Assembly (NCBI GenBank): GCA_944388405.1
Contig: CALXIQ010000013.1
Span: 1 to 32,523 of the forward strand
DNA from: an uncultured Ruminococcus sp.
GTDB taxonomy: Bacteria > Bacillota > Clostridia > Oscillospirales > Ruminococcaceae
Length of the DNA: 32,523 nt
Direction: 5' to 3'
The notes under the pieces are model-generated. The model was not told the DNA's origin. It did not search any database and was given only the letters and a program-made list of their open reading frames with translations. Below are positions 32,487 to 32,523 of the stretch, piece by piece; position 1 is the first letter of the stretch, and each line of letters starts with the position of its first letter. Both the position numbers and the translations under genes were made by a program.

Positions 32487-32523
32487 AAACTATTGCAATA
32501 ATAAGCGGGTGCAGGAGTTTGGA

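Larger units (their letters stand above)
30744..32523. mobile_element. Left edge of an integrated element at tRNA-Ser (continues beyond window)
   Basis: The tRNA-Ser fragment is followed by genes typical of Firmicute mobilisable/conjugative elements: a two-HTH DNA-binding protein, a DUF6809 protein and TnpV. The intact tRNA-Ser, integrase and transfer genes would be expected to the right, outside the window. The inner boundary is inferred to be near 30801. The element type (IME, ICE or transposon remnant) cannot be settled here. Confidence 0.65.

Overview
The window looks like a low-to-mid GC anaerobic Firmicute of the Ruminococcus/Oscillospirales type. This is inferred from the CpsB/C/D-type polysaccharide control genes, an LCP protein, strong AAGGAGG ribosome sites, TTG/GTG starts and a TnpV/DUF6809 mobile element. 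I cannot name the species. Most of the window (about 1.1-29.6 kb) is one exopolysaccharide (EPS) or capsule locus lying between a tRNA-Asn gene on the left and a tRNA-Ala gene on the right.

Layout. (1) 1-450: tRNA-Asn, its terminator and two copies of a degenerate intergenic repeat. (2) 450-1135: a divergent XRE-type repressor gene and a striking promoter/operator region with nine TAAGYA-like boxes, mostly spaced 20-21 bp, and duplicated consensus promoters. (3) 1136-5902: conserved EPS head, with chain-length regulator, CpsD tyrosine kinase, PHP tyrosine phosphatase, a secreted protein with a sortase-like tail, an LCP attachment protein and the initiating sugar-phosphate transferase. (4) 6081-15142: strain-specific, mostly very AT-rich assembly genes: WecB/TagA and GT4 and GT2 glycosyltransferases, an acyltransferase, a Wzy-like polymerase, a polysaccharide pyruvyl transferase (PST) and a ferredoxin/FrhB-like protein. 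(5) 15143-15907: decayed coding remnants ending in a consensus promoter. (6) 15908-20587: DUF1919 protein, second PST, Wzx-like flippase, a second FrhB-like protein without its ferredoxin domain, and a detached ferredoxin reading frame with an in-frame stop. (7) 20633-25956: an AraC regulator, then a redox cassette (flavodoxin-fold lipoprotein, two aldo/keto reductases, a flavin reductase, a CMD-family protein). (8) 26247-29616: gmd, fcl and manC, making GDP-L-fucose. (9) 29617-30743: tRNA-Ala and more copies of the repeat. (10) 30744-end: a 3' tRNA-Ser fragment that looks like an attachment-site scar, followed by the edge of an integrated element (two-HTH protein, DUF6809, TnpV).

How it works together (inference from families). 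The sugar transferase loads the first sugar phosphate on undecaprenyl phosphate. The glycosyltransferases extend it, with acyl and perhaps pyruvyl decoration. The flippase and polymerase export and polymerise it under CpsB/C/D control, and the LCP protein attaches it to the wall. GDP-fucose genes suggest a fucose-containing polymer. The least understood part is the repeated pairing of PST-like proteins with iron-sulfur/FrhB-like proteins, best read as a redox-linked glycan-tailoring step of unknown chemistry.
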